Notes: generated by a model not told the origin, from the sequence alone. DNA of 64,000 nucleotides from DASWOJ01 sp964250755 (GCA_964250755.1 CAXUHB010000013.1:1-64000); one strand, 5' to 3'; counted from the stretch's first letter, positions 53,701-62,211 are shown. Made by a program: numbers and translations.

Positions 53701-53931
53701 GGACACGTTGGCCACGGCGTCCTCGACCTTCTTCGTCACCTGGCTCTCCAGCTCCCCCGGCGCGGCGCCGGGCTGGGTCACGACGACAGAGACGATGGGC
53801 ACGTCCACATTCGGCGACTTGGTGATCGGCAGCATGTTGAAGCCGACCAGCCCCAGCAGCGTCAGCACCGCGAACAGCACGATGGGTGGAATCGGGTTGC
53901 GTATTGCCGCGCCGGAGATGTTGAATGCCAT
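50755..53931 (-). CDS. RND multidrug efflux permease (HAE1 type)
   Basis: A 1058-residue inner-membrane proton-driven pump, of full AcrB/MdtB length. It opens with PIPPIVLFAVLTLLGLVGFN; the proton-relay region contains LVTGILVDDAIVEIENIVRH (Asp pair); the second half repeats the fold and shows MGIVTKNAIMLVDFAIERR. It lies in one unit behind the TetR regulator and the adaptor (4-bp gap). No outer-membrane factor is in the window, so it must use a TolC-like protein from elsewhere. Confidence 0.93.
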   Translation of the reverse strand: MAFNISGAAIRNPIPPIVLFAVLTLLGLVGFNMLPITKSPNVDVPIVSVVVTQPGAAPGELESQVTKKVEDAVANVSGVKHVQSSVTDGVSQTVVELRLEVSTDRALNDVRDAVSKIRSDLPRGIDEPVIQRIDIVGQSIQTFAATAPGMTLEGLSWFIDDTVLRDLQGVRGIGRVERIGGVTREIRVSLDPDRLASLGITAGDVNRQLRATSADLSGGRGEVGSQEQAIRTLAGARTLDALAATRLVLPGGREVRLSDVARVADSYEEPRDFARMNGETPVVSFAVFRAKGASDVSVADAVALRIQALQRAHPEVTYAVIDDGVRATRGTYLSAMHGLIEGAVLATIVVLVFLRNWRATLLVAAALPLSVLPAFAAMQLMGFSLNFVSLLGITLVTGILVDDAIVEIENIVRHMHMGKRPYEAAVEAADEIGLAVIAITFTIMAVFAPVSFMGGIAGQFFKQFGLTVAAAVMASLLVARLITPLMAAYLMRPVAPHDERDGWVMRAYTRFLQATLRWRGLTLLAGLAAFGVSIWSTTLLPTGFIPPPDESRVVLSIELPPGSTLADTRARTDVVAAEFRRIPEVTTVFVVGGTTPTGAGAEIRRAKMIVNLVPKDARVRRQKEVEAELTRRLAALPDVRGWYVNDRGERELSVTVLGDDPAALDRAVAALEGGMRRLPGFGNVAPSAGSDRPEIRVTPRGDEAARFGVSTEAISDAVRIATIGDVPANLAKFRDGDRLIPIRVQVDTALRGDISAIETLQVQGNGGIAVPLLAVADVALGQGPSSVERYDRVRRVVLGADLQPGVALGDALKAIYALPAAKGLPAGVRLQNGGDAEVMAEVFSQFGLAMGAGLTIVLGVLVLLFRNVFQPITILLSLPLSLGGVILALLLTGNPISMPVVIGVLMLMGIVTKNAIMLVDFAIERRAAGMGRVEAILDAGRKRARPIVMTTIAMVAGMVPSAMGVGDGGEFRSPMAIGVIGGLIVSTVLSLVFVPSFYTLMDDASGLVGRLFGRVLTPRDLPVPAGRRAGPGAEPTGAEPAGVMRGGAGQVGAVPAAE

Positions 53932-53935
53932 CCCG

Positions 53936-55087
53936 CTACGCCCCCTTGCCGGCGGCGGCCGGGACGGGCGTCACCCGGTCGCCTCCGCGTATGAAGGTGC
54001 CGGACACGGACACGACCGCATCCCCTTCCTGCACGCCGTCCGTGATCTCCGCCCGTCCGCCGCCGCGCAGGCCGACCTGAACCTGGCGCGTGTCCACCAC
54101 GCCGTTCCGCACGACCTGGACCACGGCGCCGCCGGGCTGGAACAGCACGGCGGACAGCGGGACAAGCACGCCCTCGTGCCGCGCGACCTCGACAGTCGCC
54201 CGGGCGAAGCTGCCGATCACCAGGCCGCCGTTGCCTGTGACCATCACGCGCACGCGGCCCAGGCGGGTGGCGCGGCTGACCTCCGGCGACACCAGGCGGA
54301 CGCTGCCTGTGCGGGGGCCGCCCGCCGTCTCGATCTGGGCAGGCTGGCCCGGGCGCAGCTTGGCGAGCGACACCTCCGGCACGTCCGCCTCCAGCTCCAC
54401 CGCGTCATCCCGAATGATCCGGAACAGGGGGTCGCCTGTCCCCATCACGACGGCACCCTGCCGTGCGATGCGGCGGCTGATCCGGCCGCCGACGGGCGCG
54501 CGCAGCTCGGTGCGGGCCAGGCGGACCAGAAGCTCGCGCCGCTGCGCGTCGGCCAGGGCGCGGTCGGCCTCGGCCGCGCGCAGGGCGCCCACGGCGGCGT
54601 CCTGACGGGCAGCAGCAGTCGCAGCGGCAGCCTGGCGCTGCTCATACACCTCGCGCGCCGCGTTGCCGCCGGCCAGCAGGTCCTTCGTGCGGGCCAGAGC
54701 CAGATCCACCTGGGTGCGGGTGGCCTGCGCCTCGGCGATGCTGCTGCGGGCCTGGGCAATGGCGGCGTCGGCGCGGGCGGCCTGGGCGGCGTTCTGGGCG
54801 ACGCTGGCCTCCAGCACGTCGCGCGACAGCCGGGCCAGCACCTGCCCGGCGGCCACGGTGTCGCCCTCCTCCGCCAGTATCTCGGTAATGGCCAGGCCCT
54901 CGATCTGCGGGCTGACCAGCACCTCCTCCTGCGGCACCAAGGTGCCGGTCAGCACAGCGGTCTCCTGGATGGCGCCGCGGACGGCGGACACGACCGTGAC
55001 CGCAGGCGGCGTCGGGTCGGCAGGCGGCGGGGCGACTGCGAACGCCGGCGCGGCCAGGAACATGAGTGCGGCCATCCAGCGGGTCAT
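53936..55087 (-). CDS. RND periplasmic adaptor (membrane fusion protein)
   Basis: A 383-residue adaptor. Signal peptide to about residue 18 (APAFAVA). The lipoyl half-motifs are VLVSPQIEGLAITEILAEEG and LRAPVGGRISRRIARQGAVV; between them lies a coiled-coil hairpin of about 90 Ala/Gln/Arg-rich residues. The rest is beta-barrel (VELEADVPEVSLAKLRPGQP). It connects the RND pump to an outer-membrane channel. It overlaps the TetR gene by 4 bp. Confidence 0.92.
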   Translation of the reverse strand: MTRWMAALMFLAAPAFAVAPPPADPTPPAVTVVSAVRGAIQETAVLTGTLVPQEEVLVSPQIEGLAITEILAEEGDTVAAGQVLARLSRDVLEASVAQNAAQAARADAAIAQARSSIAEAQATRTQVDLALARTKDLLAGGNAAREVYEQRQAAAATAAARQDAAVGALRAAEADRALADAQRRELLVRLARTELRAPVGGRISRRIARQGAVVMGTGDPLFRIIRDDAVELEADVPEVSLAKLRPGQPAQIETAGGPRTGSVRLVSPEVSRATRLGRVRVMVTGNGGLVIGSFARATVEVARHEGVLVPLSAVLFQPGGAVVQVVRNGVVDTRQVQVGLRGGGRAEITDGVQEGDAVVSVSGTFIRGGDRVTPVPAAAGKGA

Positions 55088-55674
55088 GGCGCGTGCGGCC
55101 TCAGAAAGCGGCGCAGCAGCAGCTGCAGCACCGGGCGGAACCGCGTGGCGGTCAGCGTCGGGTCCAGCGCCTGATGCACCACCAGGCCGTCGCCCATCGC
55201 CATCACAAGCTGCACCGCAGTTTCCACGTCCAGCGCCGGGTCCACCGTCCCGCGCGCCTGCCCGCGCTGCAGGGCGGCGACCACCCCGGCCCGGGCCTCC
55301 CGGATGTTGCGGTCGAACATCGCCCGGACCTCGGGGTTGCGCACGGCCTCGGACATGGTCTCCGCCGCCAGCGCCGCCTGCGGACCCGCGAGCATCTGCT
55401 CCAGCGTGTCTATGCCGATGCCCGCCAGCGCCTCCACGGGATCATCGGCCTCCGCCATGCGCTCGAAGAACGCCGCATGATGCGTGCGCTCCGCTTCCGC
55501 AATGGCGGCGATGATGCTGACCTTGCTGGGAAAGTAACGATACAGCGCGCCCGGACTCATCCCGGCCTCGGCGCAGATCTCCTGCATGGACGCGCCGTGG
55601 AACCCAGCCCGGGCGAAGCAGGCCATCGCGGCGTCCAGCACGCGCTGGCGAGGGGGGGCGAGGACTTCGGACAT
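55084..55674 (-). CDS. TetR family repressor of the RND operon
   Basis: A 196-residue regulator. The DNA-binding part reads QRVLDAAMACFARAGFHGAS, MQEICAEAGMSPGALYRYFP, SKVSIIAAI; the rest is an all-helical ligand domain. As the first gene of the RND operon, with a 4-bp overlap to the adaptor, it is likely to repress its own transcription until a pump substrate binds. A candidate operator lies 17 bp upstream. Confidence 0.92.
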   Translation of the reverse strand: MSEVLAPPRQRVLDAAMACFARAGFHGASMQEICAEAGMSPGALYRYFPSKVSIIAAIAEAERTHHAAFFERMAEADDPVEALAGIGIDTLEQMLAGPQAALAAETMSEAVRNPEVRAMFDRNIREARAGVVAALQRGQARGTVDPALDVETAVQLVMAMGDGLVVHQALDPTLTATRFRPVLQLLLRRFLRPHAP

Positions 55675-55690
55675 AGGATGGACCCGAATG

Positions 55691-55731
55691 CGAATGAATG
55701 TTCACTTGCGGTTGGGACAGCCCATTGTCAA
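55691..55731 (-). promoter_or_regulatory. Candidate promoter and TetR operator of the RND operon
   Basis: On the minus strand a perfect TTGACA (55731-55726) is followed about 20 bp later by the partly palindromic GTGAACATTCATTC (TGAA-TG-TTCA core at 55696-55705 on the plus strand). A clear -10 hexamer is not seen. The position, directly before the tetR start, fits autoregulation. Confidence 0.4.
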
Positions 55732-55781
55732 GCCGGTCTGCCCGCCTGCAACATGGGGCGGGAACCACGGAGCCTGCCCCG

Positions 55782-55955
55782 ATGCTCGATGACGCCGACC
55801 TGATCGCCGCCGCAGCCGTCCTGGGCATCCCGCTGGACCCGGCGTGGCATGACGCCGTGCGCTTCCACCTGGACCTCAGCCTGCGCGCCGCGTCCGCCGT
55901 GGCGGAGTTCCCCCTTCCCGACGACCTCGACCCGGCCCCGGTGTTCACGGCATGA
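55782..55955 (+). CDS. atzG: AtzG-like small subunit (DUF4089)
   Basis: A 57-residue protein: MLDDADLIAAAAVLGIPLDP, then WHDAVRFHLDLSLRAASAVA and PLPDDLDPAPVFTA. AtzG forms a complex with, and stabilises, the AtzE amidohydrolase. It overlaps atzE by 4 bp. It is 108 bp from the divergent tetR gene. The length and end (DPAPVF) match the family. Confidence 0.85.
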   Translation: MLDDADLIAAAAVLGIPLDPAWHDAVRFHLDLSLRAASAVAEFPLPDDLDPAPVFTA

Positions 55956-57310
55956 CCGCCTGGCTGACCGCGGCCGAGGTCGCTGCACGCGTGCGGGACG
56001 GCGGCCTAACGCCGCACCAGGCCGTAACGGACGCCCTGGACCGCATCAGCCGGGCCGTGCCCATCAACGCCTTCACGGACGTGCTGGCCGACCGCGCCCT
56101 GGCCCGCGCCAAGGCGCATGACGGGACGGGGCTGCTGGCCGGGGTGCCGTTCGCGGTCAAGAACCTGTTCGACGTGCAGGGCCTGCCCACTCGCGCCGGC
56201 TCCCGCATCAACCGGGAGCGCCCGCCGGCGACCGCGGACGCCACAGCCGTCCAGCGGCTGGAGGCTGCGGGCGCCATCCTGGTCGGCACCCTCAACATGG
56301 GCGAATACGCCTACGACTTCACGGGCGAGAACGCGCATGACGGCGCCTGCCGCAACCCGCACGACCCCACGCGGATGGCCGGCGGGTCGTCCAGCGGATC
56401 GGGCGCCGCTGTGGCCGCCGGCGTGGTGCCGCTGACGCTGGGATCGGACACCAACGGCTCGATCCGGGTGCCGGCGTCCCTGTGCGGCGTGTTCGGGCTG
56501 AAGCCGACATACGGCCGCTTGTCCCGCGCCGGGACCTTTCCCTTCGTGTCCAGCCTGGACCACATCGGTCCCTTGGCCCGCACGGTGGGCGACTTGCAAC
56601 TGGCCTACGACGCCATGCTCGGCCCCGACCCGGCCGACCCCGCCTGCACCGGGCGGCCCGGCGAAGCGCCCGGCCCGGAGGCAATAGCCGGCTTGCGCAT
56701 CGCCGTCGCAGGCGGGCACTTCCGCGCCAACGCCGGGCCGGACGCCTTGGCGGCGCTGGACCAGGTGGCCCAGGCGTTGGGCGCCACCGTGCAAGTCGAG
56801 CTGCCCGAGGCCGCCCGCGCCCGCGCCGCCGCCTACGTCATCACGACGGTCGAAGGCGCAGCCCTGCACCTGGACCGCCTGCGGACCCGCCCTGGCGACT
56901 TCGACCCGGACGTGCGCGACCGGCTGATCGCCGGCGCGATGGTGCCCGGCCCGTTCTACGTCCGCGCCCAGCGGTTCCGCCGCTGGTACCAGGCGCAGGT
57001 GCGCGCCCTGTTCGGGGAGTGGGACATCCTGCTGGCGCCCGCCACGCCCTTCACGGCGCCGGCCATCGGGCAGAAGACGATGGAGCTGGCCGGGGAGACC
57101 GTGCCCGTCCGCGCCATGCTGGGCGTCCTGACCCAGCCCATCTCCTTCATCGGCCTGCCCGTGGTGGCCGTGCCCGTCCCGCGGCCCGGCCTGCCCATCG
57201 GGGTGCAGGTGATCGCGGCGCCCTGGGCGGAGGAGACGGCGTTGCGGGTGGCGCGGCACCTCGAAGCCGCCGGCGTCGTCAGTGCGCCGCGTCCGGACTT
57301 GGCGGCGTGA
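55952..57310 (+). CDS. atzE: AtzE-family amidohydrolase
   Basis: A 452-residue amidase-signature enzyme. The Ser-cisSer-Lys set is visible: Lys in GVPFAVKNLFDV, the serines in AGGSSSGSGAAVAAG and the nucleophile region GSDTNGSIRVPASLCG. AtzE hydrolyses 1-carboxybiuret in cyanurate breakdown; relatives act in oxalurate/purine breakdown. Neighbours atzG and hpxZ/atzH support this. The family name is certain, the physiological substrate is not. A dispersed repeat follows. Confidence 0.9.
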   Translation: MTAWLTAAEVAARVRDGGLTPHQAVTDALDRISRAVPINAFTDVLADRALARAKAHDGTGLLAGVPFAVKNLFDVQGLPTRAGSRINRERPPATADATAVQRLEAAGAILVGTLNMGEYAYDFTGENAHDGACRNPHDPTRMAGGSSSGSGAAVAAGVVPLTLGSDTNGSIRVPASLCGVFGLKPTYGRLSRAGTFPFVSSLDHIGPLARTVGDLQLAYDAMLGPDPADPACTGRPGEAPGPEAIAGLRIAVAGGHFRANAGPDALAALDQVAQALGATVQVELPEAARARAAAYVITTVEGAALHLDRLRTRPGDFDPDVRDRLIAGAMVPGPFYVRAQRFRRWYQAQVRALFGEWDILLAPATPFTAPAIGQKTMELAGETVPVRAMLGVLTQPISFIGLPVVAVPVPRPGLPIGVQVIAAPWAEETALRVARHLEAAGVVSAPRPDLAA

Positions 57311-57323
57311 GGGCGCGGCACCT

Positions 57324-57348
57324 GCTCCTTCTCCCGAAGGGAGAGGGA
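57324..57348. repeat. Short form of the CTCCCTCTCCC dispersed repeat
   Basis: GCTCCTTCTCCCGAAGGGAG then AGGGA: a hairpin CTCCC-GAA-GGGAG. It lies just before the GTG start of hpxZ and its GGGAGAGGGA provides that gene's ribosome-binding site. Confidence 0.6.
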
Positions 57349-57350
57349 AA

Positions 57351-57743
57351 GTGACCGCAATCAACCTCCCCGAGATCGTCGCCGAGGTCATGGCGGCCTT
57401 CACGGCCTACGAAGCCGCCCTGACCACCAACGACGTGCCCGCCCTGGACGCCATCTTCTGGAACAGCCCGCACACCATCCGCTACGGTGTCGCCGAGAAC
57501 CTGTACGGTGCCGACGAGGTCCGGGTCTTCCGCGCCGCCCGCCCCTCCGCCGGCCTGGCCCGCACCCTGGAGCGCACGGTCATCACCACCTACGGCCGCG
57601 ACTTCGCCACGGCCAGTACCCTGTTCCGCCGCGCGCCGGGCAAGCTGGGCCGGCAGATGCAGACCTGGGTGCGCCTGCCCGAAGGCTGGCGCGTCGTCGC
57701 GGCGCACGTTAGCTTGATTGAAGAACCAGCTCCCGCGCTTTGA
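57351..57743 (+). CDS. hpxZ: HpxZ/AtzH-like protein (DUF3225)
   Basis: A 130-residue NTF2-like protein: IVAEVMAAFTAYEAALTTND, FWNSPHTIRYGVAENLYGAD, then VITTYGRDFATASTLF and RQMQTWVRLPEGWRVVAAHV. The family is called HpxZ in oxalurate gene sets and AtzH, a 1,3-dicarboxyurea hydrolase, in cyanurate sets. It starts at GTG 57351 on a repeat-derived ribosome-binding site. Its last 35 bp overlap the end of the convergent nhaA gene. Confidence 0.87.
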   Translation: MTAINLPEIVAEVMAAFTAYEAALTTNDVPALDAIFWNSPHTIRYGVAENLYGADEVRVFRAARPSAGLARTLERTVITTYGRDFATASTLFRRAPGKLGRQMQTWVRLPEGWRVVAAHVSLIEEPAPAL

Positions 57744-58908
57744 CCCGGCTTGCCGCCGCCAGCACCGCCAACCCCACCACCGCCGACATCAGCGAGCCCG
57801 CGAACACCGCCAGCTTCACCTCGTCTCCGCGCGGAGACCCGCGGAACGCCAGGTCGCCGATGAACAGGCTCATCGTGAAGCCGACGCCGCACAGCACGGC
57901 GCCGCCATACAGCTGCAGCCGCGTGACACCGGCCGGCAACCGGGCCAGCCCCAGCTTCGCGGCCAGCGTGACCGCGCCGAACACGCCCACCTGCTTGCCC
58001 AGGAACAGCCCCAACGCCGTGCCGACGGCCAACCGGTCGGTCCAGGCGTGCGGCGGCAAGGTGTCGAAGCGCAGGCCGGCGTTCGCCAGGCCGAACAGCG
58101 GCAGAATGCCATAGGCCACCCATAGACCCAGCCGGTGTTCCAGCACCTGCGCCGGTGCCCGCTCCGCGCCCGGACGCTCGCGCATCGGGACCACGAAGGC
58201 CAGCGCCACGCCGGACAAGGTGGCATGGACGCCGGACTCGAAGACCAGCAGCCAAAGCGCCGCACCGCCCAGCAGGTAGGGCCACAGCGCCCGCACCCCG
58301 GCCCGGTTCAGCCCCAGCAGCCCCAGCCAAACCCCCGCCGCCGCCGCGAGGTCCCACAGATTCAGCCCCCGCGTGTAGAACAGCGCGATCACCAGGATGG
58401 CGCCCAGGTCGTCCATGATCGCCAGCGCCGTCAGGAACACCTTCAAGCCCACCGGCACCCGTTTTCCCAGCACGGCCAGCACTGCGAGCGCGAAGGCGAT
58501 GTCCGTCGCCACCGGCACTGCCCAGCCGCGCAACGCCACCTCGTCTCCCCGGTTGAACGCCACCAGGATCAGAGCCGGCACGACCATCCCGCCCAACGCC
58601 GCCAGCCCCGGCGCCGCCAGCCTCGCGGGGGACGCCAGCTCCCCTTGGGTGATCTCTCGCCGCAGCTCCAGCCCGACCAGCAGAAAGAACACCGCCATCA
58701 GCCCGTCGTTGATGAGGACCAGCGGCGTTTCGTGCAGCACCGGCGTGTGCAGCAAGGCGCGGTAGAGGCCACCTGCGGATGAGTTCGCCCAGACTAGCGC
58801 CGCCGCTGCCGCCAGCATCAGCACGGTGCCGCCGGCAGCCTCGCTCCGTAGAAAATCCAGTAGGGCGGCGAAACGCAGGCGAGTCGGGAACGCCCGGGCT
58901 GACGGCAT
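57709..58908 (-). CDS. nhaA: Na+/H+ antiporter NhaA
   Basis: A 399-residue antiporter with about 12 helices. The key acidic residues are present: VATDIAFALAVLAVLG with the conserved Asp and LTALAIMDDLGAILVIA with the Asp pair that binds Na+/H+. GFTMSLFIGDLAF is a late-helix signature. ATG 58908 (MPSARAFPTR) is chosen; the frame continues upstream without similarity. Its end overlaps hpxZ in a tail-to-tail manner. Confidence 0.92.
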   Translation of the reverse strand: MPSARAFPTRLRFAALLDFLRSEAAGGTVLMLAAAAALVWANSSAGGLYRALLHTPVLHETPLVLINDGLMAVFFLLVGLELRREITQGELASPARLAAPGLAALGGMVVPALILVAFNRGDEVALRGWAVPVATDIAFALAVLAVLGKRVPVGLKVFLTALAIMDDLGAILVIALFYTRGLNLWDLAAAAGVWLGLLGLNRAGVRALWPYLLGGAALWLLVFESGVHATLSGVALAFVVPMRERPGAERAPAQVLEHRLGLWVAYGILPLFGLANAGLRFDTLPPHAWTDRLAVGTALGLFLGKQVGVFGAVTLAAKLGLARLPAGVTRLQLYGGAVLCGVGFTMSLFIGDLAFRGSPRGDEVKLAVFAGSLMSAVVGLAVLAAASRVKARELVLQSS

Positions 58909-58977
58909 GGCGGCTCCTGGAGTGAGGCGAGGCAACGCCGCCTTGCATGCTGCGTTGCAGCGGAAAGGTCGGAACGT

Positions 58978-59985
58978 ATGACCCAACCCGTGCTGGCTCA
59001 ACGACCATTGCAACACGACATCGGGAACCTGGACCAGAACGGGAAACCCGATCTGGCATCCTCCTGGCTTGCCGCCATGCGGGCCGGCGACTTTCCCGCG
59101 GCCTGGGCCGTGAGCGACTGCGTCCTGGCCGGACGCGATCCGGTGGGACGGGACGACCCCGCCCTACCCTATCACCTCCGCTGGGTATGGGACGGCCGGC
59201 CGCCGGACGGCAAGCACGTCCTGGTCCGCTGCTACCACGGCCTGGGCGACACGCTACAGTTCTGCCGCTTCCTTCAGCTGCTGCGCTCGCGCGTGGCGTC
59301 CCTGACGCTGGAGGTCCAGCCGGAGCTGATCACCCTGTTGCGCGCCCTGCCCGGCCCGGACCGCCTGGCGCCCTTCAACCCCGCTGCACCACTGCCCCCG
59401 TCCGAGTGCGATGTGGAAATCATGGAGCTGCCGCACCTGCTGCGCGCCGCGCCAGGTCCGGCGCCCTACCTGCGCGCGCTCCCTGCCCCGCGGCCCGCGG
59501 CCGGGCTGCTGGTGGGGCTGTGCTGGCAGGCCGGCGGCTGGGACCCCGGCCGATCCGTGCCGCTGCCGCTGATGGCGCCGCTGGCCGGGGTGCCCGGCGT
59601 CCGCTTTGTCAGCTTGCAGCGCGGTCCCGGCGCGGACGACTCCGCCCGGCCCAGCGCGCCGCCCCTGCTGCTGGCCGGGGAGCGTGGCATGGACGTCGCC
59701 GAGACCGCCGGACTGCTGACGTCGCTGGACTTGGTGATCACGGTAGACACCATGGTCGCACATCTGGCCGGCGCTCTGGGCCGTCCGGCCTGGGTGCTGC
59801 TGCAGGCCGACGCCGACTGGCGCTGGATGTCTGGCCGGGACGACAGCCCCTGGTATCCCAGCCTGCGCCTGTTCCGCCAGGACAGGCCCGGCGACTGGTC
59901 CGCCGCCGTTGCCCGGCTGCACGCGGCCCTTGCGGGATGGGCAGGGAACGTGGCACGGGAACCAACGTCCTTCTTGGGGGTTTGA
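58978..59985 (+). CDS. GT9-like glycosyltransferase
   Basis: A 335-residue protein resembling the heptosyltransferase fold: LVRCYHGLGDTLQFCRFLQL, LTLEVQPELITLLRAL, GLCWQAGGW, then LDLVITVDTMVAHLAGALGR and PAWVLLQADADWRWM, the donor side. Before it lie about 70 residues of no clear family. First gene of a glycan operon; divergent from nhaA. Confidence 0.8.
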   Translation: MTQPVLAQRPLQHDIGNLDQNGKPDLASSWLAAMRAGDFPAAWAVSDCVLAGRDPVGRDDPALPYHLRWVWDGRPPDGKHVLVRCYHGLGDTLQFCRFLQLLRSRVASLTLEVQPELITLLRALPGPDRLAPFNPAAPLPPSECDVEIMELPHLLRAAPGPAPYLRALPAPRPAAGLLVGLCWQAGGWDPGRSVPLPLMAPLAGVPGVRFVSLQRGPGADDSARPSAPPLLLAGERGMDVAETAGLLTSLDLVITVDTMVAHLAGALGRPAWVLLQADADWRWMSGRDDSPWYPSLRLFRQDRPGDWSAAVARLHAALAGWAGNVAREPTSFLGV

Positions 59986-60021
59986 ACGAATCATGCCCGC
60001 CGCACCGCTTAGGAACCCCAT

Positions 60022-61122
60022 TTGCGGATCGTCATCCTCGGCCTGACCATCACCTCGTCCTGGGGCAACGGCCACGCCACCACCTACCGCGGCCTGGTCC
60101 GGGGCCTGGCACGGCGCGGCCACCAGGTGCTGTTCCTGGAACGGGACAAGCCCTGGTATGCCGGCAACCGGGACATGCCCGCGCCGCCCTGGGGTGAAAC
60201 GCGGCTGTATTCCAGCCTGGAGGAGCTGTCCGCACGATGGTCCGCCGCCATTGCCGCCGCGGATCTGGTGGTCGTCGGCTCCTACGTGCCGGATGGTGCC
60301 GCCGTGGACGCGCTGGCCCAACGTCTGGCAGGCGGCATCATCGCCTTCTACGACATTGACACGCCGGTGACCCTTGCGGCGCTGGACGCCGGAACTTGCA
60401 GCTATCTGACGCCGGATCTGCTGCGCGGCTTCGACCTGTATCTCTCCTTCACCGGCGGCCCAACGCTCCAGTACCTGGAAGCCACGCTGGGCGCGCGCAT
60501 GGCGCGCGCGCTGTACTGCTCCGCCGATCCCGAGGTTTACCGGCCTGATCCGGACGCCCGGCCCGCGGTGGACCTCGGCTACCTCGGCACCTACAGCCCC
60601 GACCGGCAACCGACGGTGGAAGCGTTGCTGTGTCAGCCCGCGCGCACCTGGCCCGAAGGCCGCTTCGCCGTCGCCGGCCCCATGTATCCGTCGGACCTCG
60701 CCTGGCCCGGCAACGTGGACCGCACCGAGCACCTGGCGCCGGACAAGCACCGCGCCTTCTACGCCGGCCAGCGCTTCACCTTGAATGTGACCCGGGCCGA
60801 CATGATACAGCGCGGCTACAGCCCCAGCGTCCGCCTGTTCGAGGCCGCGTGCTGCGGCGTGCCGATCATCAGCGACTGGTGGGCGGGTCTGGACGCCTTC
60901 TTCACGCCCAACGAGGAAATCCTGATCGCCCGGGATGCGCGGGACGTGCTGCGGCTGCTTCGCGCCATGCCGGACGCACGGCGCCGCGCCGTGGCCGACG
61001 CCGCCCGCGCCCGCGTGCTGGGGGCGCACACCGGGGACCACCGCGCGGCGGAACTGGAATCCTACGTGGCCGAGGCCAAGCAGGGTGCGCAGGCCGGCGC
61101 CCGCCGGGCAGCGCGCGCATGA
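60022..61122 (+). CDS. CgeB-type glycosyltransferase, copy 1
   Basis: A 366-residue GT-B protein from a TTG start (60022) behind AGGAA at 60011. Seen: ILGLTITSSWGNGHATTYRG, YDIDTPVTLAALDAG, LYLSFTGGPTLQYLE, LGYLGTYSPDRQPTVEALL, LNVTRADMIQRGYSPSVRLF and EAACCGVPIISDWWAGL. The last part is the nucleotide-sugar site. It overlaps its paralogue by 4 bp. Confidence 0.85.
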   Translation: MRIVILGLTITSSWGNGHATTYRGLVRGLARRGHQVLFLERDKPWYAGNRDMPAPPWGETRLYSSLEELSARWSAAIAAADLVVVGSYVPDGAAVDALAQRLAGGIIAFYDIDTPVTLAALDAGTCSYLTPDLLRGFDLYLSFTGGPTLQYLEATLGARMARALYCSADPEVYRPDPDARPAVDLGYLGTYSPDRQPTVEALLCQPARTWPEGRFAVAGPMYPSDLAWPGNVDRTEHLAPDKHRAFYAGQRFTLNVTRADMIQRGYSPSVRLFEAACCGVPIISDWWAGLDAFFTPNEEILIARDARDVLRLLRAMPDARRRAVADAARARVLGAHTGDHRAAELESYVAEAKQGAQAGARRAARA

Positions 61123-62201
61123 ACATCGTCATCTTCGGCCTGTCCGTGAGTTCCTCCTGGGGCAACGGCCATGCCTCCCTGTGGCGCGGCCTGATCGGCG
61201 CGTTGCTCGACGCCGGGCACCGGGTCACCTTCTGGGAACGCGACGTGCCCTATTACCGCGAGCACCGTGACCTGCACGCCCTGCCGCCCGGCGGAACGCT
61301 GGAACTTTACGCCGATTGGGATGATGCCCTGCCGCGGATGCGCCGCTCACTGGGCGATGCGGAGATCGGCATGGTCACGTCCTATTGCCCGGACGGCCTG
61401 GCGGCCACCGCGCTTGTGCAGGCCAGCCGCGCCGGCGTGCGCTGCTTCTACGACCTGGACACCCCTGTGACCCTGGCCCGGCTGCAAGCCGGGGAAAGCG
61501 TGGACTACATCGGACCGGACGGCCTGGCAGGCTTCGACCTCGTGCTCAGCTACACCGGCGGCGCGGCGCTGGACGCCCTGCGGGAGAAGCTGGGTGCCCG
61601 CCGCGTCGCGCCCATCTACGGCTCCGTGGACCCGGCGCAGCACCGCCCCGCGCCACCGCGCCCAGACTATCAGGCCGCGCTGTCCTATCTCGGCACCTAC
61701 GCCGCCGACCGCCAGGCCGCGCTGGAGCGTCTGTTCGTGGAACCCGCCCGCGCCCTGCCGGACGAACGGTTCGTGATCGGCGGCGCCCAGTATCCCGAAA
61801 GTTTTCCGTGGACCCCCAACACCTGGTTCGTCCGCCACCTGCCCCCGCCGGAGCATCCCGCCTTCTACTGCTCCAGCCGCCTGACGCTGAACGTCACGCG
61901 CGAGGCGATGGCCCGCATGGGCTGGTGCCCCTCCGGTCGCCTGTTCGAAGCCGCCGCCTGCGGCGCCCCCATCCTGTCCGACGCCTGGCCCGGCCTGGAC
62001 GAGTTCTTCACCCCGGGAACCGAGATCCTCGTCGCCGACACGACCGCCGACGCCCTGGACGCCCTGCGCCGCCCTGCGGGCGACCTGTCCGCCATCGCCC
62101 GCCGCGCCCGCGAACGCACCCTGGACGAACACACCGCCACCCGCCGCGCTGTGCAGATGGTGCAAGCGTTCGAGGACGCCAGCATCGCGGTGTCGGCGTG
62201 A
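61119..62201 (+). CDS. CgeB-type glycosyltransferase, copy 2
   Basis: A 360-residue tandem paralogue of the previous gene with the same segments: FGLSVSSSWGNGHASLWRGL, YDLDTPVTLARLQAGESVDY, LSYLGTYAADRQAALERLF, LNVTREAMARMGWCPSGRLF and AAACGAPILSDAWPGLDEFF. The pair probably adds two consecutive sugars. A dispersed repeat follows the stop. Confidence 0.86.
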   Translation: MNIVIFGLSVSSSWGNGHASLWRGLIGALLDAGHRVTFWERDVPYYREHRDLHALPPGGTLELYADWDDALPRMRRSLGDAEIGMVTSYCPDGLAATALVQASRAGVRCFYDLDTPVTLARLQAGESVDYIGPDGLAGFDLVLSYTGGAALDALREKLGARRVAPIYGSVDPAQHRPAPPRPDYQAALSYLGTYAADRQAALERLFVEPARALPDERFVIGGAQYPESFPWTPNTWFVRHLPPPEHPAFYCSSRLTLNVTREAMARMGWCPSGRLFEAAACGAPILSDAWPGLDEFFTPGTEILVADTTADALDALRRPAGDLSAIARRARERTLDEHTATRRAVQMVQAFEDASIAVSA

Positions 62202-62211
62202 GAGCGCCAGC

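Noticed and set aside
52441..55174. Long plus-strand frames opposite the RND pump and adaptor
   Set aside because: Composition rich in Arg, His, Ser and Pro and no motif; the minus-strand genes have clear family signatures.
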